Notes: a model not told the origin generated them from the letters alone. A stretch of DNA of 64,000 nucleotides from Gemmatimonadota bacterium (GCA_028877215.1 JAPPFJ010000014.1:1-64000); one strand, 5' to 3'; positions 9,280 to 18,319 are shown, counted from the first letter of the stretch. A program made the numbers and translations.

Positions 9280-10272
9280 TTGGATCTATCTCTGTATCTG
9301 CCGATTGCCGGCACGAGCGTCAACCTCTGGTTGTTGCTCACCCTGGGTGCCGGCGTTGGACTGCTTTCCGGCCTGTTCGGCGTGGGTGGCGGGTTTCTGT
9401 TGACACCTCTGCTGATCATGATCGGCATACCTCCGACGATTGCCGCGGCATCGGATGCCAATCAGATCGTGGCGGCTTCGGCATCCGGGGTCTATGCCCA
9501 TTGGAGGCTCAGGAACGTGGATCTGCGGATGGCCGTTTTGTTGATTGTCGGCGGGTTCGCCGGCGGCACTGGCGGCGTGCAGCTCATCAAGGTGCTGCGG
9601 GCCGTCGGCAGCGCGGACCTTGCCATACAAATCAGCTACGTCCTGATGCTGGCGTCGGTGGGCGGCATCATGTTCGTGGACGGGCTTCTGGGGCTGCGCG
9701 CGGGGAAGATAGCCAGAGAGGCGGGCCGCGCCAGGGCGGAATTGCGGATAACCTGGGCGGAGCGGCCGCTGGCCTGGGTGAACAAAATGGCGGGCGTGGC
9801 GTCCTGGTTCGTCAAACTCAACCGCGCGCTGCCCTGGCGAACCCGTTTCGAGACGGCCGGAACCACCATGTCCCTGCTCGTTCCGTTAGGCCTGGGAACC
9901 CTTGTGGGTATACTCGCCGCGATTATGGGGGTGGGCGGCGGTTTCATCATGGTGCCGACCATGTTGTACCTGCTGAAGATGCCCATGCCCGTGGTGGTGG
10001 GAACAAGCCTGCTGCAGGTGATGTTCACGTGTATCAACGTCACCCTGATGCACGCCTATACGAATCATACCGTGGACTTCGTGTTGGCGTTGATGCTGCT
10101 TGCAGGCTCAACGCTGGGAACCCAGGCGGGCGTTCGGATTGGCAGGCGTCTGGGGGCGGAGCAGTTCAAAGTGCTTCTGGCGGCGATTGTGCTCCTGGTG
10201 ATGGGAATCATGCTGTCGGATCTTCTGTCGTCGCCGGCCAATCTGCTTACTGACTGGGGAGGGCCCGTATGA
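9280..10272 (+). CDS. Sulfite exporter TauE/SafE family permease
   Basis: A 330-aa inner-membrane permease of the TauE/SafE (DUF81) family, linked to export or uptake of sulfite, sulfonates and related anions. The duplicated family motif is seen as GLFGVGGGFLLTPLL near residue 32 and AAIMGVGGGFIMVPTM in the second half, with about eight TM segments. The TTG start at 9280 is preferred to the ATG at 9133: GAGG stands 5 bp before it and the protein then begins LDLSLYLPIAG, as homologues do. The stop overlaps the next start (ATGA), so the pair is translationally coupled. Confidence 0.9.
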   Translation: MDLSLYLPIAGTSVNLWLLLTLGAGVGLLSGLFGVGGGFLLTPLLIMIGIPPTIAAASDANQIVAASASGVYAHWRLRNVDLRMAVLLIVGGFAGGTGGVQLIKVLRAVGSADLAIQISYVLMLASVGGIMFVDGLLGLRAGKIAREAGRARAELRITWAERPLAWVNKMAGVASWFVKLNRALPWRTRFETAGTTMSLLVPLGLGTLVGILAAIMGVGGGFIMVPTMLYLLKMPMPVVVGTSLLQVMFTCINVTLMHAYTNHTVDFVLALMLLAGSTLGTQAGVRIGRRLGAEQFKVLLAAIVLLVMGIMLSDLLSSPANLLTDWGGPV

Positions 10273-11009
10273 CCTTCCGGGTCTGGACCGGTTTGTTGGC
10301 GACGCTTGTAGCCGTGCCGTGCGCGGCGGAGCCGTCGCTCCAGGTGTTTCCCTCACGCGTTAAGGTCGACCTCTTTTTCAGGGGCGCCGGGCTTGTCGCT
10401 GCCGGGACGGTTCCGAAGGACTGCGGCGTCGTTTTGAAACTGGAAGGGGAACGGCGTGCCGCCGCGTATCGACGGAAGGACAGACGCGGCCCTTTGTGGG
10501 TGAGTACGGGTCGTGTCGAGTTCAACGCGCTCCCGTCGCTGTATATGGTCGCCGCCTCCAGTGATTCTGCTGGCCTCGTACGGCAGCTGGACGTCGTCGG
10601 GGAGGGGTTTGCCGCGCTCAGGCGCGGCGTCACCATTGAGCAGTCGCCGCCCGGCGATGACGGGTTCGTGTTCGACGAATTCCTGCGTCTGAAAATCCAG
10701 CGGGGGTTCTACGCGCTTCGGCCGGGGTCGGTGGCGTTGTCCGACGTGGGCGGCGCGATCGCCGGTTTTCGTACGGAATTCCGGGTGCCGCCCGCTATTC
10801 GGCCCGGAACCTATCGCGTCACGCTGTATTGTTTCAGCGAACACCGTCTGGTCTCGGAAACAGTACAGTCGATTTCTGTCGAAAAAACCGGGCTCGTTCG
10901 GGTGCTTTCCGAAGTCGCCTTCCAACACGGGGGTGTCTACGGCGTTGTCTCGGTTGCCGTCGCGCTGGCCGCTGGGTTGGTTGTGGGTATGATATTCCGT
11001 AAATTGTAA
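10269..11009 (+). CDS. TIGR02186 family membrane-anchored protein
   Basis: A 246-aa protein with an N-terminal signal peptide (residues 1 to ~20, ending near PCAAEPS) and one C-terminal TM helix (VVSVAVALAAGLVVGMIF). The middle part is beta-rich and probably periplasmic. It matches the TIGR02186 type, usually found directly after a TauE/SafE permease, as it is here with a 4-bp overlap. The biochemical role is unknown; a periplasmic accessory to the permease is the reasonable guess from context. Confidence 0.8.
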   Translation: MTFRVWTGLLATLVAVPCAAEPSLQVFPSRVKVDLFFRGAGLVAAGTVPKDCGVVLKLEGERRAAAYRRKDRRGPLWVSTGRVEFNALPSLYMVAASSDSAGLVRQLDVVGEGFAALRRGVTIEQSPPGDDGFVFDEFLRLKIQRGFYALRPGSVALSDVGGAIAGFRTEFRVPPAIRPGTYRVTLYCFSEHRLVSETVQSISVEKTGLVRVLSEVAFQHGGVYGVVSVAVALAAGLVVGMIFRKL

Positions 11010-11158
11010 CGGGCGTATCACGATGGATTATCGGGCGGGGACATACGGGGTTCATTCAGACTGGACAGGCGGCGCGACGGGGACGACCGGAGTCGAAACG
11101 GCTCCTCTCCGGCTGAGTCGGGAGTCCTGGACCCGCCGCCTGTGAAAGGAGTTGCGGC

Positions 11159-11932
11159 ATGACTAATGTTCGGACGACGCTGGCGGCCTGCCTTGCGCTG
11201 TGTACGATGGCGATTGGCGGGCGGGCGGGCGCGGACAAGATGTCGACCGGGGATTCGAAGACCGATGGTCTGATGGTCGCAATTCAGGAAAAGCTGAAGT
11301 CGATCAAGACGTGTGAAACCCGCGTCAGGACCCTGTTGACAGTTGAAGGCGAGCAATATGAAATCGTGGACGACATCGCGATCCAGGCCCCGGCAAGGAT
11401 GCGCGTGTCGCGCGTGCTGGCCGGCAGGATCCGCCAGACGATCGTGTCGGACGGCAGTCTCTTGTGGCGTTACGATCCTGAGGAGAAGATCGTCTACCGG
11501 ATCAACATGGCAAGAGTCTACCGGTCAACACAGGTGGAAGCGGATGCGGACCAGCCGAATCCCATGCGTCCTTTTCGCGCGCTTGAGTGGAAGTCCATCC
11601 GCTATTCAGGGACGGACACGTTGAAAGGTGAAATCCTTCGGGTGTTCGAAGCCGTCCCGGAGGTTACACTGCTCTATGCCGACCTTCCGGAGCCGCCTTC
11701 CAGGGTCCGGTTTTCGGTCCATCCGGGGGACGGGCTGGTACGGCAGGTGCGGTACTATAACACCAAGGGCGGGGAGCTGCTGTCACGGGATTTTGAGACG
11801 TTGAAAACAAACGTAAAGGTGGACGAAGACCAGTTCGACTTTGTCGTGCCGGCGGGGGTCCACGTGATGGACGTGACGGACGACATTATCGACTTGATCA
11901 AGACGACGAAGTCGACGCCGCCCAAGAAATAA
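11159..11932 (+). CDS. LolA/LppX-like secreted protein
   Basis: A 257-aa exported protein: residues 1-25 form a signal peptide ending near GGRAGAD. The body fits the LolA/LppX/RseB-like fold of outer-membrane lipoprotein-sorting proteins: helix, then strands such as RMRVSRVLAGRIRQTIVSDG and LLWRYDPEEKIVYRI, and a late strand DQFDFVVPAGVHV. AAGGAG lies 7 bp before the ATG. It follows the TauE/TIGR02186 pair by 149 bp. Whether it binds a lipid or lipoprotein is unknown; classical LolA is shorter (about 200 aa), so this is a relative rather than LolA itself. Confidence 0.7.
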   Translation: MTNVRTTLAACLALCTMAIGGRAGADKMSTGDSKTDGLMVAIQEKLKSIKTCETRVRTLLTVEGEQYEIVDDIAIQAPARMRVSRVLAGRIRQTIVSDGSLLWRYDPEEKIVYRINMARVYRSTQVEADADQPNPMRPFRALEWKSIRYSGTDTLKGEILRVFEAVPEVTLLYADLPEPPSRVRFSVHPGDGLVRQVRYYNTKGGELLSRDFETLKTNVKVDEDQFDFVVPAGVHVMDVTDDIIDLIKTTKSTPPKK

Positions 11933-11977
11933 AACGCCTGAATCCGGCCTCACACGGAGACACGAAGACACAAAGAA

Positions 11978-12245
11978 AACCTGGTGAGACGGGAGACGGG
12001 AGAGGTTAGAGATTTCCTGCCCTGTGAGGTTTCCTCTCGTGCCGAAGGCAACGAGGAATTAGATCTCGGGCAAGGATCTCTTCTACCGTCTACCCTCTCC
12101 CCTCTACCCGCCTTTCTTCTGCCGTCTACCCTCTCCCCTCTACCCGCCTTTCTTCTGCCGTCTACCCTCTCCCCTCTACCCGCCTTTCATCTACCGTCTA
12201 CCCTCTTACCTCTACCCGTCTTTTTTCTCCCGTCTACCCGCCCTT
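11978..12245 (+). repeat. Purine/pyrimidine inverted-repeat element with four 36-bp tandem units
   Basis: A purine arm (GTGAGACGGGAGACGGGAG) is followed by the core with CCTCTCGTGCCGAAGGCAACGAGG. Then come four head-to-tail 36-bp units at 12081-12116, 12117-12152, 12153-12188 and 12189-12224. The second and third are identical; the first differs by one base. A partial fifth unit closes it. Unit content is TTCTGCCGTCTACC plus CTCTCCCCTCTACCCGCC. It fills the gap between the LolA-like gene and the MgtE gene stop. No coding sense is seen. Confidence 0.8.
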
Positions 12246-12282
12246 TGGCAACCCATCATCGTTCCCCTCCCTAAATACATTT

Positions 12283-13602
12283 CTAAAGCGGCATGCCGAA
12301 GGATGTGGCAATCAGGGTGGCCAGGCCCAGGAAACTGACGAACCCGATGACGTCCGTTACGGTTGTCAGGAAAATTGACGCCGACTGGGCCGGGTCCTTG
12401 CCCAGAGCCGTGAGAACAATGGGAATGAGCGCCCCGGTGAGGCTGGCCATGGACATGGAGAATACCATGGACACGCCCAGTACCAGGGGAAGCCCGGTCG
12501 TTCCGGACCACAGGTAAGCCGCAAGCGCCGCGACCAGCGCTATGGCCACCCCGTTGACAAACCCTGCCAGCAGTTCTTTGCGTGCAACGTAAAACCAGCG
12601 GCGCGGCCTGAACTCTCGCAGCGCCAGGCCACGAGAGGCGACCGCCAGCGCCTGCGCGCCGGTATTGCCCGCCTGCCCGGCGACCACGGGCAGGAATACC
12701 GCCAGGGCCGTGAACCGGGCAATGGTATCCTCGAACAGGGCCACGGCGGCGGCGGCCAGAAAGGCCGTGCCCAGATTGACCTGCAGCCATGGCAGCCGTT
12801 TGCGCACCGCCAGCACGGGTCCGGAAAGCGCGCGTTCCTCTCTTCCCGCGCCGAACATGGCCTGCACGTTCCCGCTGGCCTCGTGTCTGGCGGCCTCCAC
12901 GAGCGCATCGTGGCGGATGATTCCGCAGAGCCGGCCGTCGACCCCGCCGATTACCGGCAGCGACGCCAGTTTGTGAGCCTCCAGCAGTTCCACCACTTCC
13001 TCTCTCGATGACATGGCCTGCACGCATACAGGCGGACCCTGCGCCAGTTGTCCGAGGCGGACTTCGGGCTGAGCAACGGCGACCTCCTGAAGCGAAAGTA
13101 ACGCGGTCAGCGCCCCGTCGTCGTCCACCACGCACAGATCGAAAATGCGCCTTTCGGGCAATGAACGTATCCGGGTGAGCGCATCCTCCGCCGTCTCCTC
13201 GACGCTGAATACAGTCACCGAGCTATCCATGATCTGACCGGCCGATCCGGCGGGATAGCGCATCAGTTCTTCCATTTCGGCTGCCAGTCTGACCGGCAGG
13301 GCGGCGAGGCGTTCGGTACGGCTCTCCGGCGACAGCCGGGCCAGGAGTGAGGCGGCCACCCCTTCGTCCATCGCCGGCCACAGACGCCGGAACAGTGCCT
13401 CCTCCATGTTCTCCACGAGTACGACGGCCCGATCTGGATCCAGGCGCTCCAGAACCTGCGCTGCCCGGTCGCCGGCCTGGGTCTCGAGCAGTTCAAGTGC
13501 CTCGGGTACGGGCGTCGATGCCAGCGCGCGCGCGGCCTCACCGGGATGGAGACGAAAAAAGGCCCGGATAAGGGCCTGGGAGGCTTTCGTGTTTTCAGTC
13601 AT
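12283..13602 (-). CDS. mgtE: MgtE-family magnesium transporter
   Basis: A 439-aa Mg2+ channel/transporter of the MgtE family. Order: MgtE N-terminal helical domain (residues ~10-115), two CBS domains (~120-240; e.g. PPVCVQAMSSREEVVELL), and the five-helix membrane domain (~270-439). The pore signature is seen as GQAGNTGAQALAVASRG. Length is close to the family norm of ~450. AAGGAG directly before the ATG at 13602 sets the start. It overlaps or abuts the upstream MgtE-like gene, whose stop at 13614 is 12 bp away, so the two are one transcription unit. Confidence 0.88.
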   Translation of the reverse strand: MTENTKASQALIRAFFRLHPGEAARALASTPVPEALELLETQAGDRAAQVLERLDPDRAVVLVENMEEALFRRLWPAMDEGVAASLLARLSPESRTERLAALPVRLAAEMEELMRYPAGSAGQIMDSSVTVFSVEETAEDALTRIRSLPERRIFDLCVVDDDGALTALLSLQEVAVAQPEVRLGQLAQGPPVCVQAMSSREEVVELLEAHKLASLPVIGGVDGRLCGIIRHDALVEAARHEASGNVQAMFGAGREERALSGPVLAVRKRLPWLQVNLGTAFLAAAAVALFEDTIARFTALAVFLPVVAGQAGNTGAQALAVASRGLALREFRPRRWFYVARKELLAGFVNGVAIALVAALAAYLWSGTTGLPLVLGVSMVFSMSMASLTGALIPIVLTALGKDPAQSASIFLTTVTDVIGFVSFLGLATLIATSFGMPL

Positions 13603-13613
13603 ACCTGACTCCT

Positions 13614-14465
13614 TCATTCACGCCGACTGCGGGAGCGATCGTCCGTTGGCGGCTGGAGGTTTTCAGCACCGAGGGCGCTGCTGGCCAGCGCTGACAGTCC
13701 GATGCGATATAATTCTCCCAGTGCGGTACCCGCCTGGCCGGGATGCAGGAGTCGCTCCGTTTGCCCGGCCATATGGCAGAGGGACTTATGGCGTAGCGCC
13801 CCGGCGAACAGGCTTTGTTCGTCGACAACGGGAAGGGTGTGATAATCCGTCCAGGAGGGATGGGCGAGTACCGAAGTCACGGAATCGCCCGTTCGCAGGA
13901 ACATCAACTCCCGGCGCATCAGCGAGGCAACGGATATCCCGTCATCGGCGCCCACAAGTTCGGCGAGACTCAGTACGCCGGCCAGTGTCTGCTCGCGGTC
14001 CACAACGTACACGTAACCCAGCACACGGGCCTTGGTGGCCTGCAGTCTGGATATTGCCTCACCGGAGGAGACTTCAGGCGGGACGGTGAATACCAGCGAA
14101 TCCATCAATGCGCCTGCCGTATCCTCCCGGTAACGCAGCAGGCGTTTCATATGACTGGCGAACTCGTCGGGCAAGGCTTCAAGGATCGCCTCTCCAGCCT
14201 CGGGCGTCAGTCCGCGAACGAGGTGTGCTGCTCGATCCGCCGCCAACCCACCCAGGCCGCCCGCAGCAACCTCGGCCGGCAGGCGATCTAAACAGGCCGC
14301 GGCAGTACTCGATTCCATCGTGTTGAGAAGGGCGGTGGCAAGTTCGGTCGGGATCTGGGAGAAGAAGGGCGCCAGATCATCCAGCGAGCAGTTCTCCAGT
14401 TCGCGTGCAGCTTCCGCGGCGTGGTCGCGGATAAAGTGATGGACCAGAGTTGATGCCCCGTACAT
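13614..14465 (-). CDS. MgtE-like protein lacking the membrane domain (MgtE_N plus CBS)
   Basis: A 283-aa protein with the soluble half of MgtE only. Residues ~5-115 match the MgtE N domain (MKRLLRYREDTAGALMD at its end), and ~125-240 form two CBS repeats (VPPEVSSGEAISRL; LPVVDEQSLFAGAL). There is no hydrophobic segment long enough for a pore. It is followed within 12 bp by the full MgtE gene. A regulatory partner for that transporter is inferred, by analogy with Mg2+ sensing by the MgtE cytosolic domains. The start at 14465 is favoured by GAGGTTAAG upstream, which belongs to the end of the 198-bp repeat. Confidence 0.75.
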   Translation of the reverse strand: MYGASTLVHHFIRDHAAEAARELENCSLDDLAPFFSQIPTELATALLNTMESSTAAACLDRLPAEVAAGGLGGLAADRAAHLVRGLTPEAGEAILEALPDEFASHMKRLLRYREDTAGALMDSLVFTVPPEVSSGEAISRLQATKARVLGYVYVVDREQTLAGVLSLAELVGADDGISVASLMRRELMFLRTGDSVTSVLAHPSWTDYHTLPVVDEQSLFAGALRHKSLCHMAGQTERLLHPGQAGTALGELYRIGLSALASSALGAENLQPPTDDRSRSRRE

Positions 14466-14469
14466 AGTC

Positions 14470-14667
14470 TTAACCTCAATAGGAAAAAGCAGCAACGCGG
14501 CGACGCGATAAAACCCTCCGAAACGGGGCGTTATCGACGTATAGAAGGACGTTTTTTCCCTACACGTCCAGTGTCCTGGTGTATCCTGGCAATCAGCAGT
14601 CTAATCGCCTTTATCAAGTTGCATATATACGAACTAACGTCACCGAAGACTTACGAATCAAGGTTAA
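14470..14667 (+). repeat. 198-bp MITE-like element, copy 2
   Basis: Same length and same ends (TTAACCTCAATAGG ... CGAATCAAGGTTAA) as copy 1 at 3173-3370, with high similarity throughout. It fills the whole gap between two minus-strand genes. Its right terminus supplies the TAA stop of the MscS-like gene (14664-14666), and its left terminus supplies the GAGG-type SD of the MgtE-like gene. Confidence 0.8.
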
Positions 14668-15476
14668 TTCCTCTCTACGAGCAGAATCGACGCCTGCTCC
14701 GCAAAAACCGACGCGGGTACCGAGATTCGCCCATCCTCGGCATCCAATATCACGGCCGTGGCGGTAATCTGGACAATCTCTCCCTTATGGTCCCCAACGC
14801 TGACCCGATGGCCAACCCTGTAGGTCTTCTGCACATAGTACGAGGCCAGGATATTTGCCACGGTGGTACGGGCCCCTAGAGCGAAAGTAAGTGCGCTGCC
14901 AAGCATGGCGATACCGAAGACGAGTAGAAGCCCGCTCGTAAGCAGGTCGACGTTCAGCCCCGCCTGGTTTACGGCGATCAGGGCACTCGCGACCACGACG
15001 GCTATCTGGCCAAGGCGCGCCAGGGCCGTCGCGTAGGCGATCCCCGTGGACAGGACGATGTCCCGGAGAAACTGACCGCCGACAAGTCCGGCAAACAGGA
15101 TCAGAACGGCAGCGAGGAATCTGGGCAGATAGACGACGATGCCGTTGAGCCAGACGGTAACTACCGGCAGTCCGAGCAATTCGGTAGCCAGCGTGACAAA
15201 GAAGAGCAGCACCAGCCAGAAGAGCACGCGACCGACCGCCCAGCCGGCCGCGCTCCGGAATTCCGCTGCCCGCCCTCCGTGCAGCCTGAGCCTGGGAACC
15301 AACCTGTCCAGTCCGGCAATCAGCCTGCGGCTCAGGGCGCGCACCAGATACGCCAGCGCCAGACCAAGTAACGCCAGGGCGAGGGCGCCTGCAATCCGGG
15401 GCGCTGCATCGATAACCTGGTGGGCGATTTGCTGGATCTGCACCTTGAGTTGGGCTATCACTTCCTGGTAAGACAA
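14664..15476 (-). CDS. MscS-like mechanosensitive channel / conserved TM-helix protein
   Basis: A 270-aa inner-membrane protein. Residues 20-170 hold about four to five TM helices, including the repeated helices seen in conserved-TM-helix proteins. The C-terminal part resembles the MscS beta domain (LGARTTVANILASYYVQKTYRVGHRVSVGD). It lacks the long C-terminal cage of E. coli MscS. The start is TTG at 15476 with AAAGG about 9 bp upstream. The stop codon is formed inside the terminal repeat of the adjoining 198-bp element, so the last residue or two may differ from the ancestral end. It probably opens the mscS - mgtE-like - mgtE unit. Confidence 0.75.
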   Translation of the reverse strand: MSYQEVIAQLKVQIQQIAHQVIDAAPRIAGALALALLGLALAYLVRALSRRLIAGLDRLVPRLRLHGGRAAEFRSAAGWAVGRVLFWLVLLFFVTLATELLGLPVVTVWLNGIVVYLPRFLAAVLILFAGLVGGQFLRDIVLSTGIAYATALARLGQIAVVVASALIAVNQAGLNVDLLTSGLLLVFGIAMLGSALTFALGARTTVANILASYYVQKTYRVGHRVSVGDHKGEIVQITATAVILDAEDGRISVPASVFAEQASILLVERN

Positions 15477-15518
15477 TGCGCTGGACCTTTCTCATCTGCG
15501 AGTGTTGAAACGGCCGGT

Positions 15519-16601
15519 TTATGACATCCCGTCTTTATCCATTGCGCGGGATCTCACCTCCTGCCATGGTTTCCTCTCGCCGTAATAGTCCTCCAGGGGA
15601 CGCCACGGACCGGTGTCGCCGAGGTTCCTGCCGTACACGGCGACGCCGGTCAGTCCGCTACCTGTTCGCAGTCGATCGGACAGGACCGCTTCGCGTTTGA
15701 ACCCGGCCTCCTCCAGCATGCGGCAGGCGTCCGAATCCTTGTTCGAGACGTACGTTTGAATAACCGAAATACCGATGCCGTGAGCGCGAGCCGCGGCGGC
15801 ATCGAGAAACCCTGCTGTCTGATCGTTGTACTCCGGGGCGACGCGAAAGCTCAGTTGACCCACGTGCTGCTGCTGAAACGTGGGCAGACGTTCGATGACG
15901 GCACATCCCACCACCCGCTTCCTGCGATTCTCAAGCGCCATGATGACGCCGCGGTCCTCCTCGACACGGCGCATCAGCTTCACGTAGTGGCCCTCGAAAC
16001 GGGTGTCGCGGAAACAATGGCTCAAGTATTCCTTGATTTCCCAGGATGGCAGCGGGTGACAGAACAGGACGGTGGCCCCAGGCAGGTCTCCCCAGTCAGC
16101 TTCGCGCGCAATGGCGTCGCCCTCGCGTGACAGGTACCGGGCATCGAATTCGCCGGCCGTCGCGGACAGGTACCGCATACCGTCACCGATGGAGTAGTCG
16201 AACCCGCATTTCTCGTACAACTGTCCGGCAACCGGATTCGTGGTGCACAGGTAGAGGGCCAGTCCGCCTTTGGCTTCGAAACCTTCGATCAGTTGCCGCA
16301 GCAGAACCGTACCCACGCCCTTGCGCCTGTGTTCGTTCGCGGTGCTGACGAACTCCACGAGGCCCACCTCGGGATTCCGCACGGATGTGAGGCAGGTCAT
16401 GTAACCGGCGACGCTTCCGTCTATCTCGCCGATATAGTACGGGCAATGGAGCCACGGCGCCAGGGCGCCCGCGAGCAGATCCGGTTCCACCGCGTCCCAC
16501 CAGCAACCCACGCTCCCGGCGTAGGGCCCCAGAGGGGGCTCCACCTCCCTGATGACGAGCGCTTCACCCGTCTTCAGTTTCACTGTAGCGCAGGTGTTCA
16601 C
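15519..16601 (-). CDS. Double-domain GNAT family N-acetyltransferase
   Basis: About 360 aa with two GNAT-like halves. The first (to ~150) has the acetyl-CoA loop HRRKGVGTVLLRQLI and a late strand LYEKCGFDYS. The second half (~200-340) has weaker GNAT features (RVAPEYNDQTAGFLDAAAARA; MLEEAGFKRE). Substrate is unknown. The frame is open up to an ATG at 16661, but that stretch lies in a remnant of the 198-bp repeat, so the GTG at 16601 is taken as the more likely start; this is not certain. It lies 97 bp after the YbdK-like gene on the same strand. Confidence 0.7.
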   Translation of the reverse strand: MNTCATVKLKTGEALVIREVEPPLGPYAGSVGCWWDAVEPDLLAGALAPWLHCPYYIGEIDGSVAGYMTCLTSVRNPEVGLVEFVSTANEHRRKGVGTVLLRQLIEGFEAKGGLALYLCTTNPVAGQLYEKCGFDYSIGDGMRYLSATAGEFDARYLSREGDAIAREADWGDLPGATVLFCHPLPSWEIKEYLSHCFRDTRFEGHYVKLMRRVEEDRGVIMALENRRKRVVGCAVIERLPTFQQQHVGQLSFRVAPEYNDQTAGFLDAAAARAHGIGISVIQTYVSNKDSDACRMLEEAGFKREAVLSDRLRTGSGLTGVAVYGRNLGDTGPWRPLEDYYGERKPWQEVRSRAMDKDGMS

Positions 16602-16642
16602 GTTCTCTGCAATTGTCCCGATGAGGTGTGGCGTTTGGCTTT

Positions 16643-16705
16643 GATTCGATAAAAGCAGCAACCCGGCGCCGCGACGAAGAGACCGTTCAGGGCTGCGTTA
16701 CTTCG
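16643..16705 (+). repeat. Left-end fragment of the 198-bp element
   Basis: GATTCGATAAAAGCAGCAAC and the following bases resemble positions ~8-70 of the full element (AGGAAAAAGCAGCAACGCGG in copy 2). The rest of the element is absent. The TAA stop of the YbdK-like gene (16698-16700) lies within this fragment, at the place where full copies read GCGTTATCG. Confidence 0.5.
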
Positions 16706-17864
16706 TAAGGCCGGGAATCCCTTGACGGGTGTCCTCCACGACGAGGTCGACCACTTCACGGAGGGCTTCAGGTTTCGAATCGCCTTCCAGCCGGCGCAGG
16801 CGGAAATGATCGATCTGCCGGTCCGCGCCGGTGCCGCTGCGGATAACGTCCAGCGCGTGGCGCAGTTCCGGCTCGCAAGCCAGCGCCCGCGCGTCTTCCG
16901 AAAGCTCGTCCACGAGCGAATGGGCCAGTTCGTCGATGTCCATACGCCCCTTTCCGCCGGTATCTCCCAGGAATGCAAGCACGCCGTATCGCTGCGCGAG
17001 CCAGCAGTTCTCGGCGATCAGCTCGGTTGGCGGATCCGGCGGAAGACGACCCTCCATATCCAGCCGGAGCAGGTGGCGCACAAGAGAAGCATACAACGCC
17101 ACCACGCAGACCGCTTCTTCAACGGTGTGGCAGATGTCGCAGATGCGCAACTCCACGGTAGGAAAGGCGCGGGAGGGTCGGATGTGCCACCACAGTTCGG
17201 TGCTGTCCTGGATGAAATCCATGCGCTGGTAGTCGGATACGAGACGGTCGAATTCGTCCCAGGTCCGGAGTGGCGCCGGGAGTCCCGTGCGCGGCAGACT
17301 GCTGAAGAGCGTGATCCTGTAGGACTTGAAACCCGTTTCCCCGCCGCTGCTGAACGGCGAGGAAGCCGACAGCGCATGGAGCAGCGGAAGGTGCTGCCGA
17401 ATTGCCGTCATCACCCTGACGCGGCTGTCCGCGTCGCCGAATCCGGCGTGAATGTGCATTCCGCCGACGAGAAGCTCCCGGACCGCCTGCTGATACGTCG
17501 TCGCGAATTGTTCGTAACGTCGTCCGGCGGTTACGACCTGGTTGCGCCAGGCTGCAAAGGGATGTGTCGAGGCGGCCATGACCGCGGCCCCGTGATTTGC
17601 AGCTGCATTGATGACGTGGCGTCGGGTTTCAAACAGGGCTTCGCGGACTTCCGCCACGGATTGGCAGACCCTGGTGGTGGTTTCTATCTGAGATCGGAGG
17701 AATTCCGCCACAACCTTGTGAGGCCCGAGGTTTTTCTCGCAATCCTCGAAAATTCCGCGGTCCGGATCCGGCAGCAGATCGCGTGTGCCCGGATCTACAA
17801 GGAAGAACTCTTCCTCGACCCCGAGCGTAATCGCAAGGGGATCGTCGCTTTTGACCTGCTCCAC
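16698..17864 (-). CDS. Carboxylate-amine ligase, YbdK / glutamate-cysteine ligase 2 family
   Basis: A 388-aa ATP-grasp-like enzyme of the GCS2/YbdK family, which makes gamma-glutamyl amide bonds in the cytosol. The N-terminal family signature TLGVEEEFFLVDPGTRDL is clear. Other conserved pieces are STHPFAAW, GGMHIHAGF, SSPFSSGGETGFKSYR and RPSRAFPTVELRICD. Length matches the family (~370-400). The start is GTG at 17864 with CGAGGAGG upstream. No gshB-like gene is near, so whether it makes gamma-glutamylcysteine or another product is open. Confidence 0.88.
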   Translation of the reverse strand: MEQVKSDDPLAITLGVEEEFFLVDPGTRDLLPDPDRGIFEDCEKNLGPHKVVAEFLRSQIETTTRVCQSVAEVREALFETRRHVINAAANHGAAVMAASTHPFAAWRNQVVTAGRRYEQFATTYQQAVRELLVGGMHIHAGFGDADSRVRVMTAIRQHLPLLHALSASSPFSSGGETGFKSYRITLFSSLPRTGLPAPLRTWDEFDRLVSDYQRMDFIQDSTELWWHIRPSRAFPTVELRICDICHTVEEAVCVVALYASLVRHLLRLDMEGRLPPDPPTELIAENCWLAQRYGVLAFLGDTGGKGRMDIDELAHSLVDELSEDARALACEPELRHALDVIRSGTGADRQIDHFRLRRLEGDSKPEALREVVDLVVEDTRQGIPGLTK

Positions 17865-18319
17865 TCTGCCTCCTCGAGTCGCTGGGGGTTTTAAAACAGC
17901 TTTTTCAATTCCGATGCCGGCCGTCGGTCCTCGGAAGTTGTCTTAAAATTACAGGTGAGTTCCCGAGCGCGAACGAAAAAGTGACGGTCAAGGCGGGAAA
18001 ATCCGCCTATATACTAATGTATCGTGGCTGCGCGCCCCTCGCCACTCTTGGGTGGATTTGCCCAACGCCGACCGGCGCTTTTGCAGCCGTGCGAAGACCG
18101 CCGGGAATTTTAAGACAGCTTCGTAGAGCGGCACTCGTTTGTGTACTTGAAGTGTACCCCGGTTGCGATATATCTTTTGCCGCCCACCTGCCGTTTGCCG
18201 CCGGCCGGGTAGTATGTATACCACATTTGCCTCTTGCAACGCAACCATTTTCCTTTTTCTCAACTTCTGATTTCCGCGTGCGGTACGAGTCTTACGGTCG
18301 CTCCGCAAGGGAGGATATC
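17865..18319. other. Divergent intergenic region with short inverted repeats
   Basis: 455 bp between the minus-strand YbdK-like gene and the plus-strand M20 gene. A frame from 17981 runs through it into the peptidase gene but does not look like protein. Seen: the hairpin GGCGGGAAAATCCGCC near 17993, and two similar 14-mers TTTTAAAACAGCTT and TTTTAAGACAGCTT about 210 bp apart. The part from ~18110 on is AT-richer and likely holds the peptidase promoter. No known regulatory motif was identified. Confidence 0.4.

Noticed and set aside
12081..12224. CRISPR array at the tandem 36-bp units
   Set aside because: Units are directly adjacent with no unique spacers, low complexity, and no cas genes nearby.
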